A stretch of DNA of 64,000 nucleotides, taken from positions 496,001-560,000 of the forward strand of contig JAKSGN010000020.1 in the NCBI GenBank assembly GCA_024180945.1. The letters run 5' to 3'. A program made the translations under genes and the position numbers. The notes under the pieces are model-generated. The model worked only from the letters and a program-made list of their open reading frames with translations, was not told where the DNA came from and ran no database searches. Origin of the DNA: Macrophomina tecta (Eukaryota > Ascomycota > Dothideomycetes > Botryosphaeriales > Botryosphaeriaceae). Shown here piece after piece: positions 33,496 through 43,261 of this stretch. How positions within the stretch are numbered: the stretch's first letter is position 1; each line of letters begins with the position of its first letter.

Positions 33496-33500
33496 CGGCT
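33496..33500 (+). repeat. Target site duplication, left copy (CGGCT)
   Basis: CGGCT directly precedes the 5' LTR and is repeated at 40564-40568 directly after the 3' LTR. Confidence 0.9.
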
Positions 33501-33938
33501 TGTTACGGCACAGCCTTCACGGGAATATAGAAAGGAAGGTGGGGGAGCCTCAGAAGAGACCCCGCCTAGAAAGATCGTATCACGTGGGCCAGCACGTGAT
33601 CTTTTCCCCACAGACCCACATGTCGCCCTCAAGAGCCTGGGCTACATAGAGCAACAGTCGCCCAGTATAGCCACGGCGACATCCAGCAATACTAGATTAT
33701 AGACACTTTTCTATCTATATATAAACCATACTTCTTAGATAGCTTTAACCTTCGTGGTTAACTTTAATAATAATTTAGTATATTATTAGTAACACGGCCC
33801 TCGCACGTAGTACTTAGTCTTATTACGTATTCGACTTACTCTTACCCTCTTCTTATACCTACTTAAGAAAAACCCCCTTAATAGGTTTTCTTTCTCTTTG
33901 GTGTTTAGATTCTTAGAGGTAGAGGCCCGCTCGTTATA
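33501..33938 (+). repeat. 5' LTR of the RIP-mutated element
   Basis: 438 bp, beginning TGTTACGG. The right end is GTTATA, where the 3' LTR has GTTACA. The outer about 235 bp keep C where the 3' LTR has T, and the inner part is mutated. Confidence 0.92.
33579..33600 (+). promoter_or_regulatory. Inverted pair of CACGTG boxes in U3
   Basis: ATCACGTG (33579-33586), six bases, then its exact reverse complement CACGTGAT (33593-33600). A TATATATAA box follows at 33716-33724. In the 3' LTR the left arm is damaged (ATTACGTG). Confidence 0.55.
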
Positions 33939-34199
33939 CTTTAACTACTATTCTTATAAGGAGAGGAAGGCTCTAAGATTAAGTCTTATCGGGTAAGGTA
34001 TTATCCCCTAACGAGTTTAGGAAATAGTAATAGCACTAGGCTCTTAAATAGATGTTAATCCTGCGAAGGGTTAGAACTAAGGTGTCTAAGAATAGGCTTA
34101 GCCCACGGAGCCTACTAGAGAAGAGCTCGTGTAGCTTATTAAGGAGCTAAAAGCTTAGAACGCTCGACTAATTAAGTATACTATAAAGCGGAGCGCTAC

Positions 34200-37100
34200 T
34201 AAGGTTAAAGTAGCGGCACCTAAGAAGTTTAATAGAAATAAAAAGAAACTTTAATTCTTTCTTCTCTAGATGTAATGCTACCTCTAGTTTAACTAAGCGT
34301 AGTTTAATAGCGATGCTAAGAAAGTGCTCTTCGTATTAACTTATCTCTAGGGAACGGTAGAGGTATAGATGGAACTATACCTTCGCGACTACTTAGCTAA
34401 CGAATACTTCCTCGAGAAGAGATAAGAAAAGACTAAGGAAATTATTAATACGTACGAAGGATTCGCCGATAATCTAAAGGCTACTTTTAATAATCGAGAT
34501 AAAGTTCGTAAAGCCTCTAACGATATTATAATTGTTAAATAATTAGGATTTATAGCTGTCTACGCTACTAAGTTCTAATAGCTTATAGCCTATCTCGAAT
34601 AGTTAAACGAGACTTTCCGCGACCTCTTCTATAAAGACCTAAAGGACGAAGTTAAGAAGAATATAATTATCTACGAATACCCGTCTATCTTCTAGAAGAT
34701 AGTAGACCTTACGTCTTAGATTAATAGTCATATATACGAATAGAAAATAGGTTCTTAATAAGCTAATACCTTAAAGCCTCGCTGCAAAAAGATAACCCTT
34801 AAAGGCGAAGACGCTATAGCCCTTAACGCGGCTAATTAATAGGATTCTAAGAAGGGCAATAATAACGTTTAAAATAATAATAAGAAGTCTAAAGGACTAA
34901 ATCTAAACTAGACGGACGAGTAAAAATAGCGCTATAAGAATCGACTCTATATTACTTATAGTAGCGATAAGTACTTTTCTTCTAAATGCCTATAGAACCC
35001 TTATAATAAGAAAGATAGAAAGTAGACTTCGAGCGCTTAGCGCGAAGCATCGGTTATATCTCGCTAAGATAACTATAATACGCTATACTAGATAGTCTAC
35101 TACGACGACGACTATTAGACGTACTAAAGTAGTAAGAATATATCTAAATAGTACTTCTACGAACCTCGATAATTCGGTATAATAATTAGGAACGAAGAAG
35201 TTATTAAGACTAATAATATTATTAATAGCTTCTCTTTAGACGAGGAGCTCGTAAATAGCGAGACCGGAGAACTATACGACTTAATAAATAGTAAAGTAGA
35301 AGCTATACCGGATTTTATAACTCTTTTAGAACTTAAGCGCCTTGTAGCTAAGTATAGAATTAGCATAGAAATAATAGATAAGAACGATTAACTTACCTAA
35401 ATAATCTAGATTTTCTACGAGAAAGAATTAGCCCTTATAATACTATAAATATAGCGCTAAGAGATCCTCTAGAAAACCTAAATCGAGTAAGATAGGAAGA
35501 AGTACGAACTTATTATTATAAAGAAAACCGCGCTTATAATACTTTATTATTAAGAAATAACTACTTAATAGTAAGTAGACTACGACTTTCTTTAAGAGTT
35601 AGTAAGGATTCTTTATTAGTATAGTACGATAACTATCTAGAACCGCACGCTTTAATAGATATTGGACGAGAAACTTAATATACCGACCTTTTAATACTAG
35701 GTACGGAAAGACAAGGTCTACTAGCGAAAGAAGTTAAACGCTGGTAAATAGACTAACTAGAAATAAGTATACCTTTAAGTAAATGAATAGAAAGACTATA
35801 TATATAGCGAAGTCTACGGCTATCCAAAGCTAAAAAACTAGATGGCCCTACAGTATTAGGATTAATCTAGGGGCTATAGTCTAGGTCCCTTTATATAGTA
35901 TTACGCATATCGAATACGGAAATTCCTACTGGACTAAATCTATAGAAATAATTTAAGATATAGGGAATACTTAACGAAGTGCCTATTAGAATTCTAATCG
36001 ATATAGAATTAAGCGGAAACTTTATATATAACGAGTTTATAGAATAATATAAGATTCTATATTAAAAGAAGAAAGAGCTATATCTACTTAGCGGATTTAA
36101 TGAAAAAAGCTTAGTCTACGGAGAAGGCTAGATAAAAATAGAAACGAAGAAAGTAACTCTCTAAATTAAGAACTATTAGAAATAGATTTCTCTCGATGTC
36201 TAACGTATTCCCGGGCACGATATAATTCTAGGTATACCCTAGATCTAAATATAGAAACCTATCTTCGACTTTAGCGAAAGAGACGAGATAGTCTTTTAAA
36301 AAGAAATTAATGACCTCCTATAAAAATTCGGTTTACGTATAGAAAACGGGTTAATAAATACTCTATAGCGACTCTTATCTACTATAAATTAGAAAGTAGC
36401 TAGTGTAAGGCCTAAGAGTAGTAGCTATATAGGTAACTCCGGTAGTAGTATAAGTTAGAACTAGGACTGTAACGTAGAAGACGAAGCCTTTTTAGTAAAA
36501 TATAACCCTACTATAGGAATAAGCCCTACTAAGCGAAACAATACCCTTGAATTATTAAAAAAAAATGCAAGACTTAAACGATGGCGTAAGGCCTAGCGTT
36601 GGTAGTATTAACGGTAACCTTAAGAAAGGCCTAAGATAGAACTAGGACTATAGCGTACGAGACGCCGCCTTTTTGGTAAAATATAGCGCCTTAAGCGGAG
36701 TAAGCCCTACCGAGTTAAGTATTTCCGAAAATTAGATATAATACTTATTATGAAGGACTACGCGGAGAAAGTATAAGGCTAAGAGTAAGGCTTTGCAGAA
36801 GTAATTAGTAGCTACTAAATCTTTCGTAGACGTCTAGATAATCTTAAGAGAGGTATTTAGGCGTATATAACACTAAGGATAATAGGTCTACCTTATATAT
36901 ATTAAACCTTTACCGGCGGTGTAGTAGAGAGCACTGGCTAGGGCCTAACGGGAAAGGCTAAAGGATAAAGACTATCTAACTTCTATTAGAGAAGAAGTAT
37001 ATTAGGAAAGTTCTAAAAACTCTCTAAGCTAGAAACCTAACTATCGTACCTAATAAGTATAAGTGGTACGTATAAAGAATAGAATTCTTAGGCTTTATTA

Positions 37101-39302
37101 TTACCCCCGGATATGTCGGTATAGACGACTCGAAACTAAATTTTATTAGAGAATAGCTAGTACTAAAGACGATTAAGAAAGTATAGTTCTTTCTTAGATT
37201 TATAAATTTCTATAGGAAGTTTATCTAGAACTATTTAAAGGTTATAGAACCTTTAACGCGACTTACTTAGAAGAAGTATAGCTTTTAATAGGGAGACGAT
37301 TAGTAGCAAGCCTTTAATTCGCTAAAGAGAATATTTTATGAAGTACCCGTTTTAGGAATATACGATTCTAATAAACCGATTAAAGTAGAGACTAATACGT
37401 TAGGATTCGCCCTAGAAGTATATCTTAGCTAGCCTAACGATAAAGATAAATAGTACTCGATCGCATTCTACTTAAGAAAGTTTATCTTAGTAGAGCTTAA
37501 CTACGATACTTATAATAAGAAGCTCTTAACTATCGTCTTAGTATTTAAGTACTAGAGATACTACCTAGAAGGAGCCGACTAATAGGTAATAGTATATTAC
37601 GACTATTAGAATCTTACGCGCTTTACTACGACTAAGGAGCTAAACTAATAATAGGTTTGCTAGTTATAAGAATTAGTATTCTATAATTTTAAGATTACGT
37701 ATAGAAAAGGTGTAGATAACGCCGCCGCTAACGCGCTTAGTAGAAGGGTAGACTATATAGAAGAAAGAATTAAGCCGTAATCTATAGTATTATAGTAGAT
37801 AAGCGATAGATTGCTTACTTTTACTAGATAGTTTTTTCTAATGCTTCGCATCGAGTTAAACCCGTGGTATTAGAAAATCTAAGAAGTATACGCTTAGGAC
37901 TTCTTTACGTAGAAACTTTTAGCGCTTAAGAATGACCCGCGTATTACTTAAAATAGAAAAGGAACGCTTCTTTTTAAAGAATTAATCTATATTCCGATAA
38001 GACTACGAGAAGTATTTATTAAGGATATATACGTAGCACCCGCGTATAGATATTAGGGTATCGATAGAATAATCGAAAGAATTACGTAAAACTTCTACTT
38101 TCTAAAATTACGAAAAATGGTCTAGCGTATAGTCTCGTAATGCGATCTTTATATTCAGAGTAAAGCTACGATATATGCTTTATACGGATATTTATAACCC
38201 CTAGAAGTATTAGAACGACTATAGTAATAGGTTACGCTAGACTTTATTATAAAGCTACTAAGGTCTAGAGATTCGCTTATAGGTATTAAGTTCGACTCGA
38301 TCTTAGTCTTTATTAATAAACTTACGAAGTATGTATACTTTATACCCTACCTCGAGGTATTGAATATAGAATAGCTAGCCTATACGTTTCTCCGATATAT
38401 CTTCGCAGATTATAAAATGCCGGAAGTATTAGTCTTAGATAGAGATAAGCTAATAAGATTAGAATTTTAGTAAACACTTATACGCTAGCTTAGAGCAAAG
38501 AATAAACTCTCTATAATAGTATACGCGTAAACTGACGGCTAGATAGAATGAATAAACCGGACTCTCGAATAGTATCTTTGCTATTATATTAACTACCTAT
38601 AGAATAACTAGGCTATATAGCTACCTATAGTATAATTCTCTTATAATAGCGCTAAATAAGAGTTAACTAACGTATTCCCGTTCTTTACTAACTATAGGTT
38701 TAAACTAGATGCGTATAGAGAAACTATTCTAAGTAAAAAACTAGCCTAGAAAGGCATTCTTAAGGCCGAGTAGCTAAGAGAACTATATAAAGCTATTAGT
38801 CTCGACCTCGAATATATACGAATTATAATATCTAAATACTATAATAGACGGTACTAGGCAGCACTAAACCTTAAAAGAGGAAATAAAGTATACCTCCTTA
38901 TGAAAAATATTAAATTAAAACGACCGAGCAATAAATTAGATTTTAAGAAAATCGGTCTATTTAAAATTATAGAGAAACTTAAAGAAGTTACGTATTAACT
39001 TAAATTGCCTAATATACGAATAAATTCTACTTTTTACGTAGTAATGCTTGAGCTAGTACTAGAAAACGCCACTATTCTAGAAACTTAGGAAGAGATTATA
39101 CTAGAAAACCCTAACGCCGAGGAAGACTAGTATCTAGTCAAAAAGATTCTAGACTGTAAACGGTTTAGTCGTTAGCTTAAATATCTCGTTAAATAGAAAG
39201 GTTACGGGAATAAAGATAACTAGTAGGTGCTAAAGAACGATATATACCTAGACCTAGTTATAGAATTCTATCGCTAAAACCCTAATCTTTTACGGAGATA
39301 AG
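34200..39302 (+). pseudogene. Degenerate gag-pol of the RIP-mutated element
   Basis: Reverse transcriptase remnants lie at about 36850-37270 and include FINFYRKFI. RNase H is near 37380-37560, integrase near 38040-38560 with VLVLDRDK and TDGQTE, and a chromodomain at about 39125-39275. Trp codons have become TAG and Gln codons TAA or TAG throughout, so no product can be made. The end is either the TAA at 39275-39277, which may be a mutated CAA, or 39300-39302. Boundaries of gag are approximate. Confidence 0.85.
36410..36770 (+). repeat. Degenerate tandem duplication, about 181-bp unit
   Basis: Segments starting at 36410 and 36591 share long stretches, such as GAACTAGGACT (36458 and 36639) and AAGCCCTAC, at a constant offset of 181 bp. 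The duplication lies between the protease and reverse transcriptase parts. Where the second copy ends is approximate. Confidence 0.65.
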
Positions 39303-39960
39303 GTCGTTCCTAAATAAGAACGACGGAAAACCTTCGAAAACTAGCGGATCTATTATAAACGGGGATAAACGGGTAGAATTTATAGGCTTAGGAGAACGAG
39401 ACGATTATATCTTAGCCCTAGATTCGCTAGCCGACTTAGCCGCCTGCGGCGTAGTAGGATTTACTAACTCGTGACGTGGCCGTTTTAATAAGGAGCCCTT
39501 AGAATTTTTAGGATTAGGAGAGCCCCCGGAAGAATCCTTTACCTCGGAGCGTTCTAGCTTCTTAAGAAAGTTAAACCCTATACGAATTATTTAAGAATAA
39601 CGCTCTTTTAGAAAGCGTTGCTGTTTACGTAACCGCTCTAACTTAGTAGCTGCCGTTTATAAAGTAGTAAAGGTTGTACTCTTCTCGGCCTCTAAACGTG
39701 CTTATTTTCGGTTAAGCTTATCTACTAGAGAAGGTTAGTAAAAAATAGGAAATAACTAGCGAGAAACCTATAACCCGAGTTACTTATCTCGGCGATATCG
39801 TACTTCTTCTAGCGAGCCTTAAGGTAAGCCGCGTAGATCTTAGAATTATTTAATAACGTTACGCACTTAGACTCGTGCTCTAAATAGTTAGTATAGGAAA
39901 CTATCTCTACCCTGTTTAGAAGAATATCGCGAAGTTATTATTTACGAGAAAGGGTAGAAT
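39282..39960 (-). pseudogene. Relic of an antisense, probably spliced, gene in the RIP-mutated element
   Basis: On the minus strand, right after (or overlapping) the pol end. A coding-like frame runs from 39724 to a TAG at 39282-39284 and includes LERLRKQQRFLKER, a clear coiled-coil type. It is interrupted by four TAA codons, each explained by CAA to TAA. Upstream, another frame (from about 39930 to 39775) contains HESKCVTLLNNSKIYAAY. A candidate intron joins them (39774-39725, 50 nt, ACTAAC branch, TTCTCTAG acceptor) in phase. Tyr codons TAC there are what RIP would make of TGC Cys codons, so a Cys-rich head is likely. The N-terminal limit is unclear. It matches the position and build of the antisense gene in the intact element, not its sequence. 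Confidence 0.6.
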
Positions 39961-40125
39961 GATATTACTTAGTCGGACGAGGAATAACCTTAGAATTATT
40001 AGAATAGGAACGCTTTAAAGTTATAACGAAAACTTATAGGTAGAGGAAGAAAGATAAGAGGCCCGTAGGAGGATATACGTAGACGGAAGAATCTTCGGGC
40101 CGAAGATTTCTAAAGGGGGGGATAG

Positions 40126-40563
40126 TATTATGGTATAGCCTTTACGGGAATATAGAAAGGAAGGTAGGGGAGCCTTAGAAGAGACCCCGCCTAGAAAGAT
40201 TATATTACGTGGGCTAGCACGTGATCTTTTTCCTATAGACCTATATGTCGCCCTTAAGAGCCTGGGCTATATAGAGTAATAATCGCCTAGTGTAGCCACG
40301 GCGACATCTAGTAATACTAGATTATAGATACTTTTCTATCTATATATAAACTATATTTCTTAGATAGCTTTGACCTTCGTGGTTAACTTTAATAATAATT
40401 TAGTATATTGTTAGTAACACGGCCCTCGCACGCAGTGCTTAGTCTTATTACGTGTTTGACTTGCTCTCACCCTCTTCTTGTACCCACTTAAGGAAAACCC
40501 CCTCGATAGGTTTTCTCCCTCTTTGGTGTTTGGATCCTTAGAGGCAGAGGCCCGCTCGTTACA
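40126..40563 (+). repeat. 3' LTR of the RIP-mutated element
   Basis: 438 bp. The first about 240 bp are RIP-mutated (it begins TATTATGG against TGTTACGG). The last about 200 bp keep the unmutated form, ending GTTACA. Confidence 0.92.
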
Positions 40564-40568
40564 CGGCT
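40564..40568 (+). repeat. Target site duplication, right copy (CGGCT)
   Basis: Same five bases as 33496-33500. Confidence 0.9.
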
Positions 40569-40690
40569 CCGCAAAACTATGAAAACTAATGTATCTCTGC
40601 TCTATGGGGCTTCCGCTGTCTTACCTTGGCTTATAATCTTCGAAAGGGACCAAATAACGATCAAAGCGACCCTTCGGGCCTACCTATAAC

Positions 40691-41464
40691 GTACTTAAGC
40701 GGGCCTCTCTATCCAACGAATGCGCAGAGTTGCTTTTAGACAAAGAGCAGAAAAAGCCGGCCCACTTGCCATGTACGGAGGCAGGCCGAAAAAAAAAAAA
40801 AAAAAAGCTCCTTGCAGGGTGCCCGAAACACAAGTTACCATTTGGGAAGGTGGGCATAGTGATCCCTTTCAAGTTCATCCTTGTTAACGATGGCCAACTT
40901 GACATCGAGGATATCCTCTCGCTCCCTGATCTTTCGACCGACATAAACGGGTCTTTGGCTATGAACATTAGACACGACCTGGATGCCGAATTTAAGATGA
41001 TTGACCTTGAGTGGCTCCGCTCTGCAATCGTCGATCCAGTGAATTAAGATATAGTCCAAACTGCTGCTCTGACCGTTTATCATTCCAAGCTGTTCATGGA
41101 GTATTTAAGATCCACTCCTCGGATGCCAACCCCGAAAACACAGGGCCTTGCTCTGCTCTAGTGCTGGCAAGGTTCGGTTTATGCGTGCGATTTACGAGAA
41201 AAACGGTCTAGAGCTTCAAACGGGAACTCGATAGCTTATAGGCAGTGAAAGCAGCCAGTCAGATGCAAACAACCCTCAATTTTAATGAGCTTCAGGTCCG
41301 GAGGACTACCTCAACCCCTTACATGCACGCCTGTCTGCGCTACTGGCTGCTGCAAGAATTTCGGAATAAACTTTATGTTGGCCTAGAAGCCGAGCGTAAT
41401 CTGTGCGGACATGGTACTCACGTATTACCGCAGCAAGGCAACTTGACATCCGTGATATTTGCCG
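40691..41464. other. Region without a supported gene, with an A18 run
   Basis: A run of 18 A at 40789-40806. After it, 40840-41047 has a coding-like frame on both strands, without a start or domain. It may be a gene remnant; no claim is made. Confidence 0.4.
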
Positions 41465-43261
41465 CTAAGCAGCACCCTGAAGATACAACACGCGGTCAAG
41501 CACCTCCGGCCATCTCTGAGCCAGTTCACTGTCCCATTCGCCACGCCAGGCGACAATCCCATCTGGCCGCACAAGCACCGCGCCTTGCTCAGTGACACCG
41601 CGCTGCCTACCCCAGCTCCCATCCACGTCAACCCACCCACCATCACCAACAACCTCCACCCGCACCTCTTCACGCGCCAGAGCGGTCCAACCTATGTCCT
41701 TTCTCCCTACCAGCAGCAAAAACGCACTCAACGGCACCAAATCCCTGAGCGCACACCTCGTCCCCTCCTTCTCCACCCACGCATGCGGCAAATTATGTCC
41801 CGGCACCGTCGACGCGGGATAAAACTCGGTATCAAACGTACCGTCCGGCCTAAGCTGCCCCCCATGCGCAGACTCCCTCCCCTCGCCCCAAAAATCCGCC
41901 GACGGGTAAAACCAACCCACCTCCGTCCCCGGCGCCTTAAACTCTGTATCCAGCGTCTTCTGAGCTCTACATACCGCCTCCCTCTTCTCCGCATGCCCGG
42001 GCAACTCCCGATCAAAAAACGGTGCTACGGCGGCGGCGTTCTCCTCCGGCGACTTCTCCGCGCTCATGCCCAATGCTGTGTCCATGTCCAGAGCGTGCGA
42101 GCGCAAGTTGTGCAGAGACGACTGTGCCACCGACCGCCCGATGGGACGGCGCTCCCAGTCGTAGCTATCAAGCAGTGCTCCTTCGTACTTCTGCGGATCT
42201 TGCAGCGCGCGGACGAGTTTCCAGACGAGATTGTGGACGTCCTGGACGCCGGTGTTCATGCCGAGGGCGCCCCAGGGTGGGATGCGGTGGGCGGCGTCGC
42301 CGGCGACGAAAACATTGCCGGCGCGATACCGCGCTGCCGCGACCGCATTGACGTTCCAGTGGCTGAGCGAGAGGATGTCGATGGGCAGGTCGGGCAGCTG
42401 TAGCGTTGCGCGCATGCGGGCCGACATGGTCGCGGCGTCGAAGCTGCGCGGGTCGGTGGCGATCAGCGCGCACGCGAAGACCCATTCCTGCTGGTCTTCG
42501 GGGTGGGCGTCCAGCGGCCATGGTCCGATCTGGTAGAGGTAGCCGGTGCGCGTGCTGCCGCCCATGGCCGGGTGCGTGAACCAGGTGAGGAAGTTGCGCG
42601 GGTCCGGGTGAAAGCGGCGGAGGGGCGTACGGATGTGGGCGGTGACCATGTTGAAGATGTCCCTTTCGCCCTCCCAGGGGATGCCGAGCTTGTTGGTCAT
42701 GCTGCGGCCGCCGTCGGCAGCGATGGCGTAGCGGGCGCGGATCTCGTACTTTTCTGCATCGGCGCCCTTGGTGGGCTTAACGGTGAGGACGACATGGTCT
42801 TCTGCAGTCTCAACGTCAACCACTTCCATCCCGTACTTGACGCCATCCGGGTTCAGTTCCTTGGCTCGGCGGGCGATGATGGGTTCTAGGCGGATTTGTG
42901 GCAGGATGGCATATCTTGAGGGGCTGTGCTTCTCGTACTCTTCCTTGTACTGTCCAAGACCCCAGGCATCACGGGAGACGATCTCTCGGCCGGAAGATCC
43001 AAGGTCTGTGTACCAGGCAGTCCGTCCGGCGATGTCAGAGGGTGCGGCAACTCTGTAGATGTCCTCTTCAATCCCCATGGTCCGGAAGACCTCCATTGTC
43101 CGTTGGTTGATGCCGCATGCTTTCGGATGGATCGAAGTGCCGCTATGACGCTCAAGAACGATGTTGGGAATGCCCCGCAAAGAAAGCAAAATTGATGCGG
43201 ATAGACCGACTGGCCCGCCTCCGATGATGGCAACGGGATAAACTGTGTTGGAAGATAACAT
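41465..43261 (-). CDS. FAD-dependent aromatic monooxygenase (PheA/TfdB type)
   Basis: Single-exon gene, 598 residues, starting at the ATG at 43261. The FAD-binding GGGPVG is near residues 14-19, an Arg-containing ILPQIRLEPIIARR follows, and the GD motif AGDAAHRIPPWGALGMNTGVQD lies near residues 315-340. The last about 180 residues form the thioredoxin-like end typical of phenol hydroxylases. Such flavoproteins hydroxylate phenolic or polyketide aromatics with NAD(P)H and oxygen; the substrate here cannot be read. No intron or damage was seen. It is divergent from an MFS transporter 1.9 kb away, so catabolic or secondary-metabolite pairing is possible but unproven. Confidence 0.93.
   Translation of the reverse strand: MLSSNTVYPVAIIGGGPVGLSASILLSLRGIPNIVLERHSGTSIHPKACGINQRTMEVFRTMGIEEDIYRVAAPSDIAGRTAWYTDLGSSGREIVSRDAWGLGQYKEEYEKHSPSRYAILPQIRLEPIIARRAKELNPDGVKYGMEVVDVETAEDHVVLTVKPTKGADAEKYEIRARYAIAADGGRSMTNKLGIPWEGERDIFNMVTAHIRTPLRRFHPDPRNFLTWFTHPAMGGSTRTGYLYQIGPWPLDAHPEDQQEWVFACALIATDPRSFDAATMSARMRATLQLPDLPIDILSLSHWNVNAVAAARYRAGNVFVAGDAAHRIPPWGALGMNTGVQDVHNLVWKLVRALQDPQKYEGALLDSYDWERRPIGRSVAQSSLHNLRSHALDMDTALGMSAEKSPEENAAAVAPFFDRELPGHAEKREAVCRAQKTLDTEFKAPGTEVGWFYPSADFWGEGRESAHGGQLRPDGTFDTEFYPASTVPGHNLPHAWVEKEGTRCALRDLVPLSAFLLLVGRKDIGWTALAREEVRVEVVGDGGWVDVDGSWGRQRGVTEQGAVLVRPDGIVAWRGEWDSELAQRWPEVLDRVLYLQGAA

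Larger units (their letters stand above)
33740..40365. other. RIP-mutated tract
   Basis: From inside the 5' LTR to inside the 3' LTR, nearly all CpA and TpG have become TpA. The flanking host DNA and the outer LTR halves are spared. Limits come from comparing the two LTRs by eye, so they are good to roughly 30 bp. Confidence 0.85.
33501..40563 (+). mobile_element. RIP-mutated Ty3/gypsy chromovirus (7,063 bp)
   Basis: LTRs of 438 bp each at both ends and a perfect 5-bp target duplication define a complete element. The interior is AT-rich, CpA and TpG dinucleotides are nearly absent, and TAG and TAA are everywhere, the signature of RIP. Degenerate motifs remain on the plus strand. They are EFLGFIITPG (about 37083), a TDGQTE-type integrase motif (about 38530) and YLVK-x-KGY (about 39180-39210) of a chromodomain. 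Gene order is therefore gag-pol with a chromodomain end. A polypurine tract (TAAAG7ATAG) ends at 40125. Sequence, LTR length and U3 differ from the intact element at 3.8 kb, so this is another family. Confidence 0.95.
33253..40690 (+). pseudogene. Possible host reading frame split by the RIP-damaged retrotransposon
   Basis: A frame opens at an ATG at 33253 and stays open to the insertion point at 33500. After the element and its CGGCT duplication it continues in the same frame from 40569 to a stop at 40688-40690. Without the element it would have about 125 codons. A hydrophobic middle is visible (VRVIIDFMFLEHL). The other strand is also open over much of the left part, so the coding sense is not certain. 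No family recognised. Confidence 0.25.

Noticed and set aside
35157..35366. Minus-strand frame in the RIPed element
   Set aside because: A chance frame in mutated AT-rich DNA; composition of Ile, Leu and Ser only.
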